Below are positions 1-8,348 of a stretch of DNA of 64,000 nucleotides, piece by piece (position 1 is the first letter of the stretch; each line of letters opens with the position of its first letter). The stretch is from the NCBI RefSeq assembly GCF_020567705.1, contig NZ_JAJDJU010000013.1:26337-90336 (forward strand), written 5' to 3'. The notes under the pieces were generated by a model. That model ran no database searches, had not been told where the DNA came from, and was given only the letters and a program-made list of their open reading frames with translations. The stretch is from Acidocella sp. KAb 2-4 (GTDB lineage Bacteria; Pseudomonadota; Alphaproteobacteria; Acetobacterales; Acetobacteraceae). The translations under genes were made by a program, and so were the position numbers.

Positions 1-594
1 GGGCACGTCGGCGCAATCGCCATCCATGCTGAACACGCTCTCGGTGACGATGAAGCGGGGGCGCGACGACCCCTTGTCGCGCGCCAGCAACTCCTCCAGA
101 TGCCCGAGATCGTTATGGCGGAAGCGGATCTGCCGCGCCCCGGCGGCCACGCAGCCCTGGATCAGGCTGGCATGGTTGAGGCGGTCGGCATAAACCAGCG
201 GTTCCGCGCCGAGATAGCGCGCATCGAGCAGGGCGGGCAGCACGGTGAGGTTGGCCTGCACGCCTGAGACAAACAGCAATGCCGCCTCGGTGCCCTTGGC
301 GGCGGCCAGCTTGGCCTCGATGACGGGGAAGGGCGGCAGATTCCCCGCCACCAGCCGCGACGCTCCGGCCCCCGCGCCCCAGCGCGCGGCATAGTCGCAG
401 GCGCGGCGGATCAGTTCTGGGTGATGCGACAGGCCGAGATAATCATTGGACGAGAAATCGCGCAGCGCCGCGCCGCCATCCATGCGCACGCGGCCATCGG
501 GCAGGCGGTCCGCCACGCGCAGCCGGCGTTTGCGGCCCGCATCCTCCAGGGTCTTCAGCGCGCTCAGCCAGGTTTCATCAAAATCAGTCATCAT
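1..594 (-). CDS. bioF: 8-amino-7-oxononanoate synthase, 3' part cut by window edge
   Basis: PLP-dependent enzyme of biotin synthesis that condenses pimeloyl-ACP (or -CoA) with alanine to give 8-amino-7-oxononanoate. Only the first 198 codons are visible; the gene runs off the left edge. The N-terminal region shows SSNDYLGLSHHPEL, typical of the alpha-oxoamine synthase family, then GAGASRLVAGN, and near the window edge TESVFSMDGD, the conserved stretch ahead of the cofactor-binding aspartate. Two adjacent ATG codons (594 and 591) could start it. The PLP lysine would lie outside the window. 5-aminolevulinate synthase and 2-amino-3-ketobutyrate ligase belong to the same family, but the N-terminal motif spacing fits BioF best. 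Confidence 0.85.
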   Translation of the reverse strand, partial: MMTDFDETWLSALKTLEDAGRKRRLRVADRLPDGRVRMDGGAALRDFSSNDYLGLSHHPELIRRACDYAARWGAGAGASRLVAGNLPPFPVIEAKLAAAKGTEAALLFVSGVQANLTVLPALLDARYLGAEPLVYADRLNHASLIQGCVAAGARQIRFRHNDLGHLEELLARDKGSSRPRFIVTESVFSMDGDCADVP

Positions 595-647
595 CGTCCC
601 CGGCGCGGGTCATAGAGCGATTCCGCGCCGAGGGGCAGGGGGCGTGT

Positions 648-1142
648 TCAGGTGCAGGGCGTCAGCGCCGCCGCGGGCTTGGTCCATACCGCCGAGCGCC
701 CGATCAGCGTGATGCCGATATAGCCACGCACATGTAGCCGGCCATCGGCGGAGACATGCATGACCGACTTATAAGTGTTGCCGCTCGAGGGATCATAGAT
801 CCAGCCGCCGCGCCAGCCGCCATTTCCGTTGGGGGTGAAACCGCCGAGAATCTGCAGGCGGCACAGGGGGCGGCTGCGCAGCGCGGTATTGGGGTTATGG
901 ATGTCCGTTTTCGGCTTGCCCGCCTTGTCCAGCGGCACGCGCAGCCATTCAATCCATCCGCACAGCGCCGCCCCGCAAGGTGCGATCTCGATACCCGCGC
1001 GGCCGGTCTGGTCCAGCCACCAGCCTTGCGGACCATCCGCCCGCGCCGGCCCGGCCGCCCCAAACCATGCGGCCGCCAGCAGAAAAGCAAGAAAAGACGT
1101 AATTTTTTTTCGGCGCGGGTTAAATACCACTTGCATTTTCAT
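648..1142 (-). CDS. DUF2147 family secreted protein
   Basis: A 164-residue protein with an N-terminal signal peptide (basic start, hydrophobic stretch at about residues 15-30, AxA-like end at ARA). The mature part has the DUF2147 pattern: an early GWW, PCGAALCGWIEWL, LRSRPLCRLQILGGF, GGWIYDPSSGNTYKS, then a DGRLHVRGYIG stretch. It is probably periplasmic or secreted. Members of this family have no settled function; the fold is a small beta-barrel and several sit near lipid-related genes. It is transcribed divergently from fadL, so the 112-base gap between them probably carries both promoters. Confidence 0.8.
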   Translation of the reverse strand: MKMQVVFNPRRKKITSFLAFLLAAAWFGAAGPARADGPQGWWLDQTGRAGIEIAPCGAALCGWIEWLRVPLDKAGKPKTDIHNPNTALRSRPLCRLQILGGFTPNGNGGWRGGWIYDPSSGNTYKSVMHVSADGRLHVRGYIGITLIGRSAVWTKPAAALTPCT

Positions 1143-1156
1143 CCCCTATACTTATC

Positions 1157-1180
1157 TTACCTACACAATACGTTAGGTAA
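1157..1180. promoter_or_regulatory. Perfect 7-10-7 inverted repeat upstream of fadL
   Basis: TTACCTA and TAGGTAA face each other with 10 bases between them, in the divergent gap between the DUF2147 gene and fadL, about 75 bases ahead of the fadL start. The shape fits an operator for a dimeric repressor. The same half-sites with the same spacing (TACCT, 12 bases, AGGTA) recur upstream of the XRE regulator at 8941-8962. Which protein binds is not known; the XRE regulator and the MerR regulator of the fad cluster are the two candidates in the window. Confidence 0.45.
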
Positions 1181-1254
1181 ATGTTGTAAGCAATAGGCGG
1201 CCAACAAGACCGCGGGAACAACAAAAACGGAAAGATCCAGGAGAGGAGTCAGAC

Positions 1255-2541
1255 ATGCGTATTGCACGACTGCACATCAACCGGCTGTCTCAGGTTTCGG
1301 CGCTGGCGCTGCTGAGCGCGCTGGGCGCGGCGGGGCCGGTTTTCGCCTCTGGCTTCGGCCTGCGCGAGGGTTCGGCCGACTGGCTGGGCAATGCCTTCGC
1401 CGGCGCCCCGGCCAAGGCTTATGACGCTAGCACCGTATGGTCCAACCCGGCTGGCATGGCGCTGCTCGACAATGACGAGCTCGATGCGGCGGTCAGCTAT
1501 ATCGGGCCTTACACAAGCTTCTCCGGCACCGCGGCGGCCCCGACCACCGCGCCCGTTCCCGGTGTGAATGGCGGTAACAGCATCGCCCCCGCCGCCACGG
1601 GCGCCACGTTCGGCGTGTTCACGCTGGCGCCGGCCTGGCGGCTGGGCTTCTCGGTCACCGCGCCGTTTGGCGAGCGCGTGGCCTACCCCGCCGATTTCGT
1701 TGGTCGCTATCAAAGCCTGGTGTCGAACATCACCGATGTTAATCTCGGTATCGCCCTGTCCTATAAGGTCAATGACCACCTTGCCATCGGCTTCGGTCCG
1801 AATTTCGATTATTTCAGCGCCCGGCTGACCCAGGCGGAATTCACCGGGGTTAACGCGCTGGCGGGTGATCCGGTCGGCGATGTGCACGGCAACAGCCTTG
1901 GCGTTGGCTATAATCTTGGCGTTCTCTATCAGGTTGACGATACGCTGCGCTTCGGCGCGGATTACCGCTCGCGCATCCGGCACGATATTTACGGCGCCGA
2001 GCGCGTGAGCTTCCCCGCGGCCTATGGCGTGCCGACGATGTACACCGCCGCCACCACCACCATCACCCTGCCGGACAGCCTGAGCATTGGCGTTTACAAG
2101 CAGCTCACGCCGCAGCTGGCCCTGCTCGGCAGTGTCGAGTGGACGGATTGGTCGCTGTTCAACACGCTCAATATTACGCCGCGAAACGGCTCTGCCACCA
2201 CCATCATCCGCGAGAACTGGCGCAACACCTGGTATGTCGGCGTCGGCGCCAATTATCAGCTCACCGACAAGCTGATGCTGCAGGGGGGTGTCGCATACGA
2301 CCAATCGCCGGTGACCGACAGCAACCGCACCACCCGCGTCCCGGATGGCGACCATTATGATCTTGGCGTTGGCGCGCAGTACCAGTTGCTGCCGAACGTC
2401 CGGCTGGAACTCGCTTATCTGCACGTGTTCATCCCACATGGTCATATCAACAACTCGGCTGGCGCCACGGCTGGTACGATCACCGGCAATTATACCGATT
2501 CTGACAATAGCGTGACCGCTGGGGTCAACGTTAGGTTCTAA
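1255..2541 (+). CDS. fadL: FadL/OMPP1 family outer-membrane transporter for hydrophobic substrates
   Basis: A 428-residue outer-membrane beta-barrel expected to admit long-chain fatty acids or other hydrophobic compounds. A signal peptide ends at about VFASGFGLREG; the mature N-terminus carries the plug-type pattern ending in YDASTVWSNPAGMALL, the diagnostic NPA motif of the family. Many alternating aromatic beta-strands follow, and the protein ends in VNVRF with a C-terminal phenylalanine, the usual barrel-assembly signal. A good Shine-Dalgarno (AGGAGAGGAG) precedes the ATG. It heads a colinear group with a MerR regulator and three beta-oxidation genes, supporting fatty acids as the substrate, though aromatic hydrocarbons are possible for this family. 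Confidence 0.88.
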   Translation: MRIARLHINRLSQVSALALLSALGAAGPVFASGFGLREGSADWLGNAFAGAPAKAYDASTVWSNPAGMALLDNDELDAAVSYIGPYTSFSGTAAAPTTAPVPGVNGGNSIAPAATGATFGVFTLAPAWRLGFSVTAPFGERVAYPADFVGRYQSLVSNITDVNLGIALSYKVNDHLAIGFGPNFDYFSARLTQAEFTGVNALAGDPVGDVHGNSLGVGYNLGVLYQVDDTLRFGADYRSRIRHDIYGAERVSFPAAYGVPTMYTAATTTITLPDSLSIGVYKQLTPQLALLGSVEWTDWSLFNTLNITPRNGSATTIIRENWRNTWYVGVGANYQLTDKLMLQGGVAYDQSPVTDSNRTTRVPDGDHYDLGVGAQYQLLPNVRLELAYLHVFIPHGHINNSAGATAGTITGNYTDSDNSVTAGVNVRF

Positions 2542-2556
2542 CGACTTGTTGCCAAA

Positions 2557-2569
2557 CCATGTAACATGG
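2557..2569. promoter_or_regulatory. 13-base palindrome between fadL and the MerR gene
   Basis: CCATGT-A-ACATGG is a perfect odd-length palindrome 16 bases after the fadL stop and 55 bases ahead of the MerR start codon. It could be an operator for the regulator itself or part of a weak stem. No run of T follows, so it does not look like an ordinary terminator. Confidence 0.3.
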
Positions 2570-2623
2570 CGGCGGAAGGCCGGGCGTATTGAGTTCCCGC
2601 CGGCAACGACGAGGAGGACATCA

Positions 2624-3058
2624 ATGCCGCACGACAACCCGCTTTACACCGTGACCCAGCTCGCCGCCGAGCTGGGGATCACGGTGCGCACCCTGCATTT
2701 TTACGAGGCTCAGGGGCTGCTCTCGCCGCAGCGCGCGGGGACGACGCGTGTTTACACCCAGCGCGACCGGGCGCGCATGATCCTGATCCTGCGCGGCAAG
2801 CGGCTCGGCTTCTCGATCCGCGAGATCAAGGATTACCTGGAGCTTTACGATATCGATCCGACCCAGGCGCAGCAGACCAAGGCGCTGCTGAAAGCGGTGC
2901 AGAGCCGCATCCACAAGCTGGAGGAGCAACGCCACGCGCTGGAGCAGACCCTGACCGAGCTGCGCGACATCCAGCGCCAAGCCGAGGAGGCGCTGCAAGC
3001 CCTCCACGGCAAACCGGCCGCCGAGCGGCCGCCGACAAAACCCACTGAACCAGCCTGA
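2624..3058 (+). CDS. MerR family transcriptional regulator of the fatty-acid cluster
   Basis: A 144-residue regulator. Residues about 8-75 form the MerR winged helix (YTVTQLAAELGITVRTLHFY, then YTQRDRARMILILRGKRLGF), followed by a long coiled coil at about 85-125 (KLEEQRHALEQTLTELRDIQ). There is no C-terminal cysteine cluster, so it is not a metal sensor; it resembles the LiuR-type group that controls acyl-CoA catabolism by sensing an acyl-CoA or a related metabolite. I chose ATG 2624 because GAGGAGG sits just ahead of it and the HTH starts at once; a longer upstream reading has no matching sequence. It lies directly ahead of the thiolase, so it probably regulates this cluster and itself. Confidence 0.82.
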   Translation: MPHDNPLYTVTQLAAELGITVRTLHFYEAQGLLSPQRAGTTRVYTQRDRARMILILRGKRLGFSIREIKDYLELYDIDPTQAQQTKALLKAVQSRIHKLEEQRHALEQTLTELRDIQRQAEEALQALHGKPAAERPPTKPTEPA

Positions 3059-3082
3059 AGCAAGCGAATAACGGAGATCACC

Positions 3083-4219
3083 GTGAACCAAGCCGTCATC
3101 GCGGGTTATGCCCGCTCTCCCTTCACCCCGGCGCCCAAGGGCAAGCTCGCCCGCGTGCGCCCCGACGACCTCGCGGCGCAGACCGTGGCCGCGCTGGTGG
3201 CGCGCACCGGCGTCACCGCCGGGGATGTCGAAGCCCTGATCATGGGGTGCGCCTTTCCCGAGGGCGAGCAGGGGCTTAACGTGGCGCGGCTGGTCGGGCT
3301 CTTCGCCGGGCTGCCGCAGAGCGTGGCGGGCTACACGGTGAATCATTTCTGCGGCTCCTCGATGCAGGCGATCCACATCGCCGCCGGGCATATCGCGGCG
3401 GGCATGGGCGAGGTGTTCATCGCCGCCGGGGTGGAGAGCATGAGCCGCGTGCCGATGGGCGGCTATAACACCCTGCCGAACAAGGCGCTGATCGAGAAAG
3501 TGCCCGCCGCCTATATCGGCATGGGCGAGACGGCCGAGAATGTCGCGCGCAAATGGGACATCTCCCGCGCCGCGCAGGAGGAATTCGCCCTCCGCAGCCA
3601 GGCCCGTACCGCCGCCGCGATCAAGGAAGGGCGCCTGAAGGACGAGATCGTGCCGATCACGGCCAAATCCGGCGTCGTCGAGGCAGATGGCTGCCCGCGC
3701 CCCGACACCACCGCCGAGGCCCTGGCTGGGCTGAAACTGGCCTTCGACGCCAATGGCACCGTCACCGCCGGCACCTCCTCGCCGCTCACCGATGGCGCCG
3801 CCGCCGTGCTGGTTTGTTCCGAGGCTTACGCCGACAAGCACGGCCTGACCAAGCTCGCGCGCATCAAGGCCAGCGCCGTCTCCGGCTGCGCGCCCGAGAT
3901 CATGGGCATCGGCCCGGTGGCCGCCACGCGCAAGGCCCTGGCCCGCGCCGGGCTGGATATTTCCGCCATGGATCTGGTGGAGCTGAACGAGGCCTTCGCC
4001 TCGCAATCCCTCGCCTGCATCCGCGAGTTGGGGCTGGATCTCGAGAAAGTGAATCTCGATGGCGGCGCCATCGCGCTCGGCCATCCGCTCGGCGCCACCG
4101 GTGCGCGCATCACCGGCAAGGCGGCATCGCTGCTGGCCCGCACTGGCGGGCGCTATGCGCTGGCCACGCAATGCATTGGCGGCGGCCAGGGCATCGCCAC
4201 CATTCTGGAGCGCGTGTGA
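3083..4219 (+). CDS. fadA: Acetyl-CoA acyltransferase (beta-ketothiolase)
   Basis: A 378-residue thiolase that cleaves 3-ketoacyl-CoA with CoA to release acetyl-CoA, the last step of each beta-oxidation round. The acylated nucleophile is Cys90 in NHFCGSSMQA; the C-terminal GHPLGATGAR histidine and CIGGGQG cysteine complete the active site. Start is GTG at 3083 with GGAG upstream. The stop overlaps the ATG of the next gene by one base (TGATG), so the two are translationally coupled, as expected for the two halves of the trifunctional beta-oxidation complex. A biosynthetic acetoacetyl-CoA thiolase is the alternative by family, but the context argues for degradation. Confidence 0.88.
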   Translation: MNQAVIAGYARSPFTPAPKGKLARVRPDDLAAQTVAALVARTGVTAGDVEALIMGCAFPEGEQGLNVARLVGLFAGLPQSVAGYTVNHFCGSSMQAIHIAAGHIAAGMGEVFIAAGVESMSRVPMGGYNTLPNKALIEKVPAAYIGMGETAENVARKWDISRAAQEEFALRSQARTAAAIKEGRLKDEIVPITAKSGVVEADGCPRPDTTAEALAGLKLAFDANGTVTAGTSSPLTDGAAAVLVCSEAYADKHGLTKLARIKASAVSGCAPEIMGIGPVAATRKALARAGLDISAMDLVELNEAFASQSLACIRELGLDLEKVNLDGGAIALGHPLGATGARITGKAASLLARTGGRYALATQCIGGGQGIATILERV

Positions 4220-6516
4220 TGCAGAGCATCCGCAAAGCCGCCGTGATCGGCGCGGGCACCATGGGGACGGCGATCGCCGCGCAATTCGCCAATGCCGGCG
4301 TGCCCGTGCTGCTGCTCGACATCGTGCCCCAGGGCGCGCCCCGCCGCAACGCGCTGGCCGAGGGCGCCATCGCCAAGATGCTCAGGACCGACCCGGCGCC
4401 CTTCATGTCCGCCGCCGCTGTCAAGCTCGTCACGCCAGGCAATATCGAGGACGATCTGCCCAAGCTCGCTGAATGCGACTGGATCGTGGAGGCGGTGATC
4501 GAGCGGCTGGACATCAAGCAGGCGCTCTACCGCAAGATCGACGCGGTGCGCCGCCCTGGCGCGGCGGTGTCCTCCAACACCTCCACCATTCCGCTGGCGC
4601 GGCTGGTCGAGGGGCTGCCCGAGAGCTTCGCGCGCGATTTCCTGATCACGCATTTCTTCAACCCGCCGCGTTATATGCGCCTGCTGGAACTCGTCACCGG
4701 CCCCGCCACCGACCCCGCCCTTGCCGCGCGCATCAGCGCCTTTGCCGATGTCATGCTGGGCAAGACCGTGGTGCCGGCCAAGGACAGCCCCGGTTTCATC
4801 GCCAACCGCCTCGGCGTGTTCTGGCTGCAAACCGGCGTGATCGAGGCGATCGACGCGGGTCTCACCGTGGAGGCGGCGGATGCGATCATGGGCCGCCCCT
4901 TCGGCATCCCCAAGACCGGCGTGTTCGGGCTGATCGATCTCGTCGGGCTGGATCTGATGCCGCATATCAACGCCTCGCTCGCGGCCACCCTGCCGCCGGG
5001 CGACGCCTTCCACGCCACCAACCGCGACCTGCCATTGATCAAGAAGATGATCGCGGAGGGCTATATCGGCCGCAAGGGCAAGGGCGGGTTCTACCGCAAG
5101 GGCCAAGCGGGGCGCGAGGCCATCGACCTCGCTACCGGCGCCTACCGCCCGGTGCAGAAACCCGAGCTGCCCGAGGCCAAGCTGCGTGATGTGCGCGCGC
5201 TGCTCTCCGGCGCCAGCCCGGCGGCGCGCTACGCGCGGCGCGTGCTGGGGCAGACCCTGGCCTACGCCGCCACGCTGGTGCCCGAGGCCGCGGCGGATAT
5301 CACCGCCATCGATGAGGCGATGCGCCTGGGCTATAATTGGAAATGGGGGCCGTTCGAGCTAATCGACAAGCTCGGCGCCGCTTGGCTGGCCGAGGCGCTC
5401 GCCGCCGATGGCGCCGCCGTGCCAGCCCTGCTCGCCACCGCCAAAAACAACAGCTTCTACCGTGTGGTGGAGGGGCGGCGCGAGTATCTCGGCCTGGATG
5501 GCGCCTATTACCCGCTCACCCGGCCCGCGGGCGTGCAGCTGCTCGCCGATCTCAAGCTCGCCGCCAAGCCGGTGCTGAAGAATGGCTCCGCCGCAGTGTG
5601 GGATATTGGCGATGGCGTGCTGTGCTTCGAGTTCACCTCGAAGAGCAACGCGCTCGACCCCAACACCATCGAGCTGCTGGGCAAGACCATTGAGCGCAAG
5701 CCCAAGGCGCTGGTCGTCTATAACGAGGGGCATCATTTCTCCGCCGGGGCCAATCTTGGCCTCGCCATCTTCGCCGCCAACATCGCCGCCTGGGGCGAGA
5801 TCGATAAACTCATCGCCGCCGGGCAGAAGGTTTACAAGGCGCTGAAATACGCGCCGTTCCCGGTGGTGGCCGCGCCTTCCGGCATGGCGCTGGGCGGCGG
5901 CTGCGAGATCCTGCTGCATGCCGATGCCGTGCAGGCCCATGCCGAGGCGTATATCGGCCTCGTCGAATGCGGCGTGGGGCTGGTGCCCGGCTGGGGCGGC
6001 TGCTCGGAGATGCTGGCCCGCTGGGCCGCGAGGCCCGGCATGCCGCGCGGCCCGATGCCCGCCGCCGCCAAGGTGTTCGAGACGGTCAGCACCGCCACGG
6101 TCAGCAAATCCGCCGCCAATGCCAAGGAGCTTTTGTTCCTGCGCGAGACCGACGGCATCACCATGAACCGCGACCGCCTGCTGGCCGACGCCAAAGCCCG
6201 CGCCCTGCAACTGGCCGAGGGCTACACCCCGCCCACGCCGCCCACCTACCGCCTCGGCGGCGAGGGCGCGCGCGCGGCGATGGAGCTGGCGGCGCAGAGC
6301 TTCCGCCAGCGTGGCGTGGCCACCGATTACGACATGGTGGTCGCCGCCGAACTGGCCAATGTGCTCTCGGGTGGCCCGGCTGATCTCGTGGATGAGATCA
6401 CCGAGGAGGACATCCTCACCCTGGAACGCGCCGCTTTCATGCGGCTGATCAAGAACGAGGGCACGCTGGCGCGGATCGAGCACATGCTCGCCACCGGCAA
6501 GCCCCTGCGCAACTAG
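4219..6516 (+). CDS. 3-hydroxyacyl-CoA dehydrogenase / enoyl-CoA hydratase fusion
   Basis: A 765-residue bifunctional beta-oxidation enzyme. The NAD-binding dehydrogenase comes first (AVIGAGTMGTAIAAQFANAG at residues about 6-25), then the C-terminal dehydrogenase domains (SPGFIANRLG), and the crotonase-type hydratase is at the C-terminus (FSAGANLGLAIF and GMALGGGCEILLHAD). This order is the reverse of E. coli FadB, which has the hydratase first, and is the arrangement usual in alphaproteobacteria. A glutamate lies in the VECGVGLVPGWGG region where the hydratase acid sits. The start overlaps the thiolase stop by one base. The gene is 13 bases ahead of the acyl-CoA dehydrogenase. Confidence 0.9.
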   Translation: MQSIRKAAVIGAGTMGTAIAAQFANAGVPVLLLDIVPQGAPRRNALAEGAIAKMLRTDPAPFMSAAAVKLVTPGNIEDDLPKLAECDWIVEAVIERLDIKQALYRKIDAVRRPGAAVSSNTSTIPLARLVEGLPESFARDFLITHFFNPPRYMRLLELVTGPATDPALAARISAFADVMLGKTVVPAKDSPGFIANRLGVFWLQTGVIEAIDAGLTVEAADAIMGRPFGIPKTGVFGLIDLVGLDLMPHINASLAATLPPGDAFHATNRDLPLIKKMIAEGYIGRKGKGGFYRKGQAGREAIDLATGAYRPVQKPELPEAKLRDVRALLSGASPAARYARRVLGQTLAYAATLVPEAAADITAIDEAMRLGYNWKWGPFELIDKLGAAWLAEALAADGAAVPALLATAKNNSFYRVVEGRREYLGLDGAYYPLTRPAGVQLLADLKLAAKPVLKNGSAAVWDIGDGVLCFEFTSKSNALDPNTIELLGKTIERKPKALVVYNEGHHFSAGANLGLAIFAANIAAWGEIDKLIAAGQKVYKALKYAPFPVVAAPSGMALGGGCEILLHADAVQAHAEAYIGLVECGVGLVPGWGGCSEMLARWAARPGMPRGPMPAAAKVFETVSTATVSKSAANAKELLFLRETDGITMNRDRLLADAKARALQLAEGYTPPTPPTYRLGGEGARAAMELAAQSFRQRGVATDYDMVVAAELANVLSGGPADLVDEITEEDILTLERAAFMRLIKNEGTLARIEHMLATGKPLRN

Positions 6517-6528
6517 GAGTACACGGCA

Positions 6529-8289
6529 ATGCAAACCTATACCGCGCCCCTGCGCGACATGCGTTTCGTGCTGCACGAGCTGCACGGCGCCACCGCCGAC
6601 AATGCCGAATTCCCGCCCGAATTGTTGGATTCCATTCTGGAGGAAGCGGCCAAATTCTGCACCGAGGTGCTGCTGCCGCTCAACGCCAGCGGCGACGAGG
6701 AAGGCTGCCATTTCGAAAATGGCGTGGTCCGCACCCCGGCCGGGTTTAAGGACGCCTATAAAGCCTTCAGCGAGGCGGGCTGGGGCGCGCTCAACGCCGA
6801 TCCGCAATATGGCGGGCAGGGGCTGCCGGAATCGGTGGCCAAGCTGGTCGAGGAAATGATCTGCGCCTGCAATCTTTCCTTCGGCCTCTATCCAGGCCTG
6901 TCGCACGGCGCCTATCTGGCGCTGAAGAGCCACGGCGCTGAGGCGCTGAAGGATTTCTACCTGCCCAAGCTGGTCTCCGGCGAATGGGCGGGCACGATGT
7001 GCCTGACCGAGCCGCATTGCGGCACCGATCTCGGCATGTTGCGCACCAAGGCGGTGCCGCAGGAAGACGGCAGCTACAAGCTTACTGGCTCCAAGATTTT
7101 CATCTCCGCCGGCGAGCATGATTTCACCGACAACATCGTGCATTTGGTGTTGGCCCGGCTGCCCGACGCCCCGCCCGGCATCAAGGGCATCTCACTGTTC
7201 CTGGTGCCCAAATTCCTGCCCGATGCTGAGGGCAAGCCCGGCGCGCGCAACGGCGTCTCTTGCGCCGCCATCGAGCATAAAATGGGCATCAAGGCCTCGG
7301 CCACCTGCCAGATGAATTTCGACGACGCGACGGGCTGGCTGGTCGGCACGCCGCATAAGGGCATGCAGGCGATGTTCGTGATGATGAACTCCGAGCGTCT
7401 GTCGGTGGGCACGCAAGGGCTGGGCCTGGGCGAGGCCGCCTATCAGGGCGCCGTGGCCTATGCGCGCGAGCGCGTGCAGGGCCGCTCGCTGGCGGGGGCG
7501 AAGGCGCAGGATAAACCCGCCGACCCGATCATCGTGCATCCCGATGTGCGGCGCATGCTGTTGACCATGCGCGCCTATAACGAGGGGTGCCGCGCCATGG
7601 GCGTGTGGGTCGCCCAGGCTCTCGATGCCGCTGAGCGCGGCGACGAGGCAGCAGCCGATTTCGTGGCTTTGATGACGCCCATCGTGAAGGCGCTGTTCAC
7701 CGATCTCGGCTTCGAGAGTACAAATCTCGGCGTGCAATGCTATGGCGGCCACGGTTACATCCGCGATCACGGCATGGAGCAGTTCGTGCGCGATGCCCGC
7801 ATCGCCATGATCTATGAGGGCACCAACGGCATCCAGGCGCTGGACCTGATCGGGCGCAAGCTGCCCGCCAATTTCGGTCGCAGCCTGCGCCGGTTCTTCC
7901 ATCCGGTGGCGGAATTCATCGAGGCGCATCAGGCCGATGCGCGCATCGGCAAGCTGGTGCAGGGATTCGCCCGCGCTTTTGGGGCGCTGCAACTTGCCAC
8001 CAGCTTTGTCGCCGAAAAGGGCATGACCGACCCCGAGGAGGCCGGCGCCGCCGCCACCGATTATCTGCGCCTGTTCGGGCTGGTGGCGATGGGTTTCATG
8101 TGGGTGCGCATGGCGCTGATCGCGGCGGAGAAGGCGCCGCAGGGCGGCCCGGATGCGGAATTCTACACCGCCAAGCTCAACACCGCGCGGTTTTACGTTG
8201 AGCGCATTCTGCCGCAGGCGGGGGCGCTGCTGTTCACCATCAAGGCCGGCAAGGCACCGCTGATGGACATGGCCGAAGCCGCGTTCTGA
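6529..8289 (+). CDS. Large acyl-CoA dehydrogenase (FadE/DmdC type)
   Basis: A 586-residue FAD enzyme of the large acyl-CoA dehydrogenase group with an added C-terminal domain, longer than the about 380 residues of the classic family. It starts MQTYTAPLRDMRFVL, as DmdC-like members do. FAD and substrate segments are visible: MCLTEPHCGTDLGML, the EHKMGIKASATCQ loop, and QCYGGHGYIRDHGMEQ followed by DARIAMIYEGTNGIQ with the likely catalytic glutamate. It passes electrons to ETF. Last gene of the fad run, followed by a hairpin terminator. DmdC (methylmercaptopropionyl-CoA) activity cannot be excluded from sequence alone, but the neighbours point to general fatty acids. Confidence 0.88.
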   Translation: MQTYTAPLRDMRFVLHELHGATADNAEFPPELLDSILEEAAKFCTEVLLPLNASGDEEGCHFENGVVRTPAGFKDAYKAFSEAGWGALNADPQYGGQGLPESVAKLVEEMICACNLSFGLYPGLSHGAYLALKSHGAEALKDFYLPKLVSGEWAGTMCLTEPHCGTDLGMLRTKAVPQEDGSYKLTGSKIFISAGEHDFTDNIVHLVLARLPDAPPGIKGISLFLVPKFLPDAEGKPGARNGVSCAAIEHKMGIKASATCQMNFDDATGWLVGTPHKGMQAMFVMMNSERLSVGTQGLGLGEAAYQGAVAYARERVQGRSLAGAKAQDKPADPIIVHPDVRRMLLTMRAYNEGCRAMGVWVAQALDAAERGDEAAADFVALMTPIVKALFTDLGFESTNLGVQCYGGHGYIRDHGMEQFVRDARIAMIYEGTNGIQALDLIGRKLPANFGRSLRRFFHPVAEFIEAHQADARIGKLVQGFARAFGALQLATSFVAEKGMTDPEEAGAAATDYLRLFGLVAMGFMWVRMALIAAEKAPQGGPDAEFYTAKLNTARFYVERILPQAGALLFTIKAGKAPLMDMAEAAF

Positions 8290-8311
8290 CGCCCGCCAGG
8301 GCGGCAAAATA

Positions 8312-8344
8312 AAACGGGCTGAACCGCGAAGGCTCAGCCCGTTT
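8312..8344. terminator. Bidirectional hairpin between the fad cluster and the XRE gene
   Basis: An 11-bp stem (AAACGGGCTGA with TCAGCCCGTTT) around an 11-base loop lies in the 59-base gap between two converging genes. The stem starts with A and ends with T, so it can serve both strands; the U-tract is short. Confidence 0.7.
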
Positions 8345-8348
8345 CGAT

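Noticed and set aside
2621..4171. Long minus-strand reading frame of 516 codons under the MerR and thiolase genes
   Set aside because: It is antisense to two well-supported genes, its product is Arg/Gly/His-rich without motifs, and such frames are common in high-GC DNA.
3553..4218. Upstream in-frame extension of the dehydrogenase-hydratase gene
   Set aside because: The extension lies inside the thiolase and is Arg/His-rich; ATG 4219 starts exactly at the Rossmann strand.
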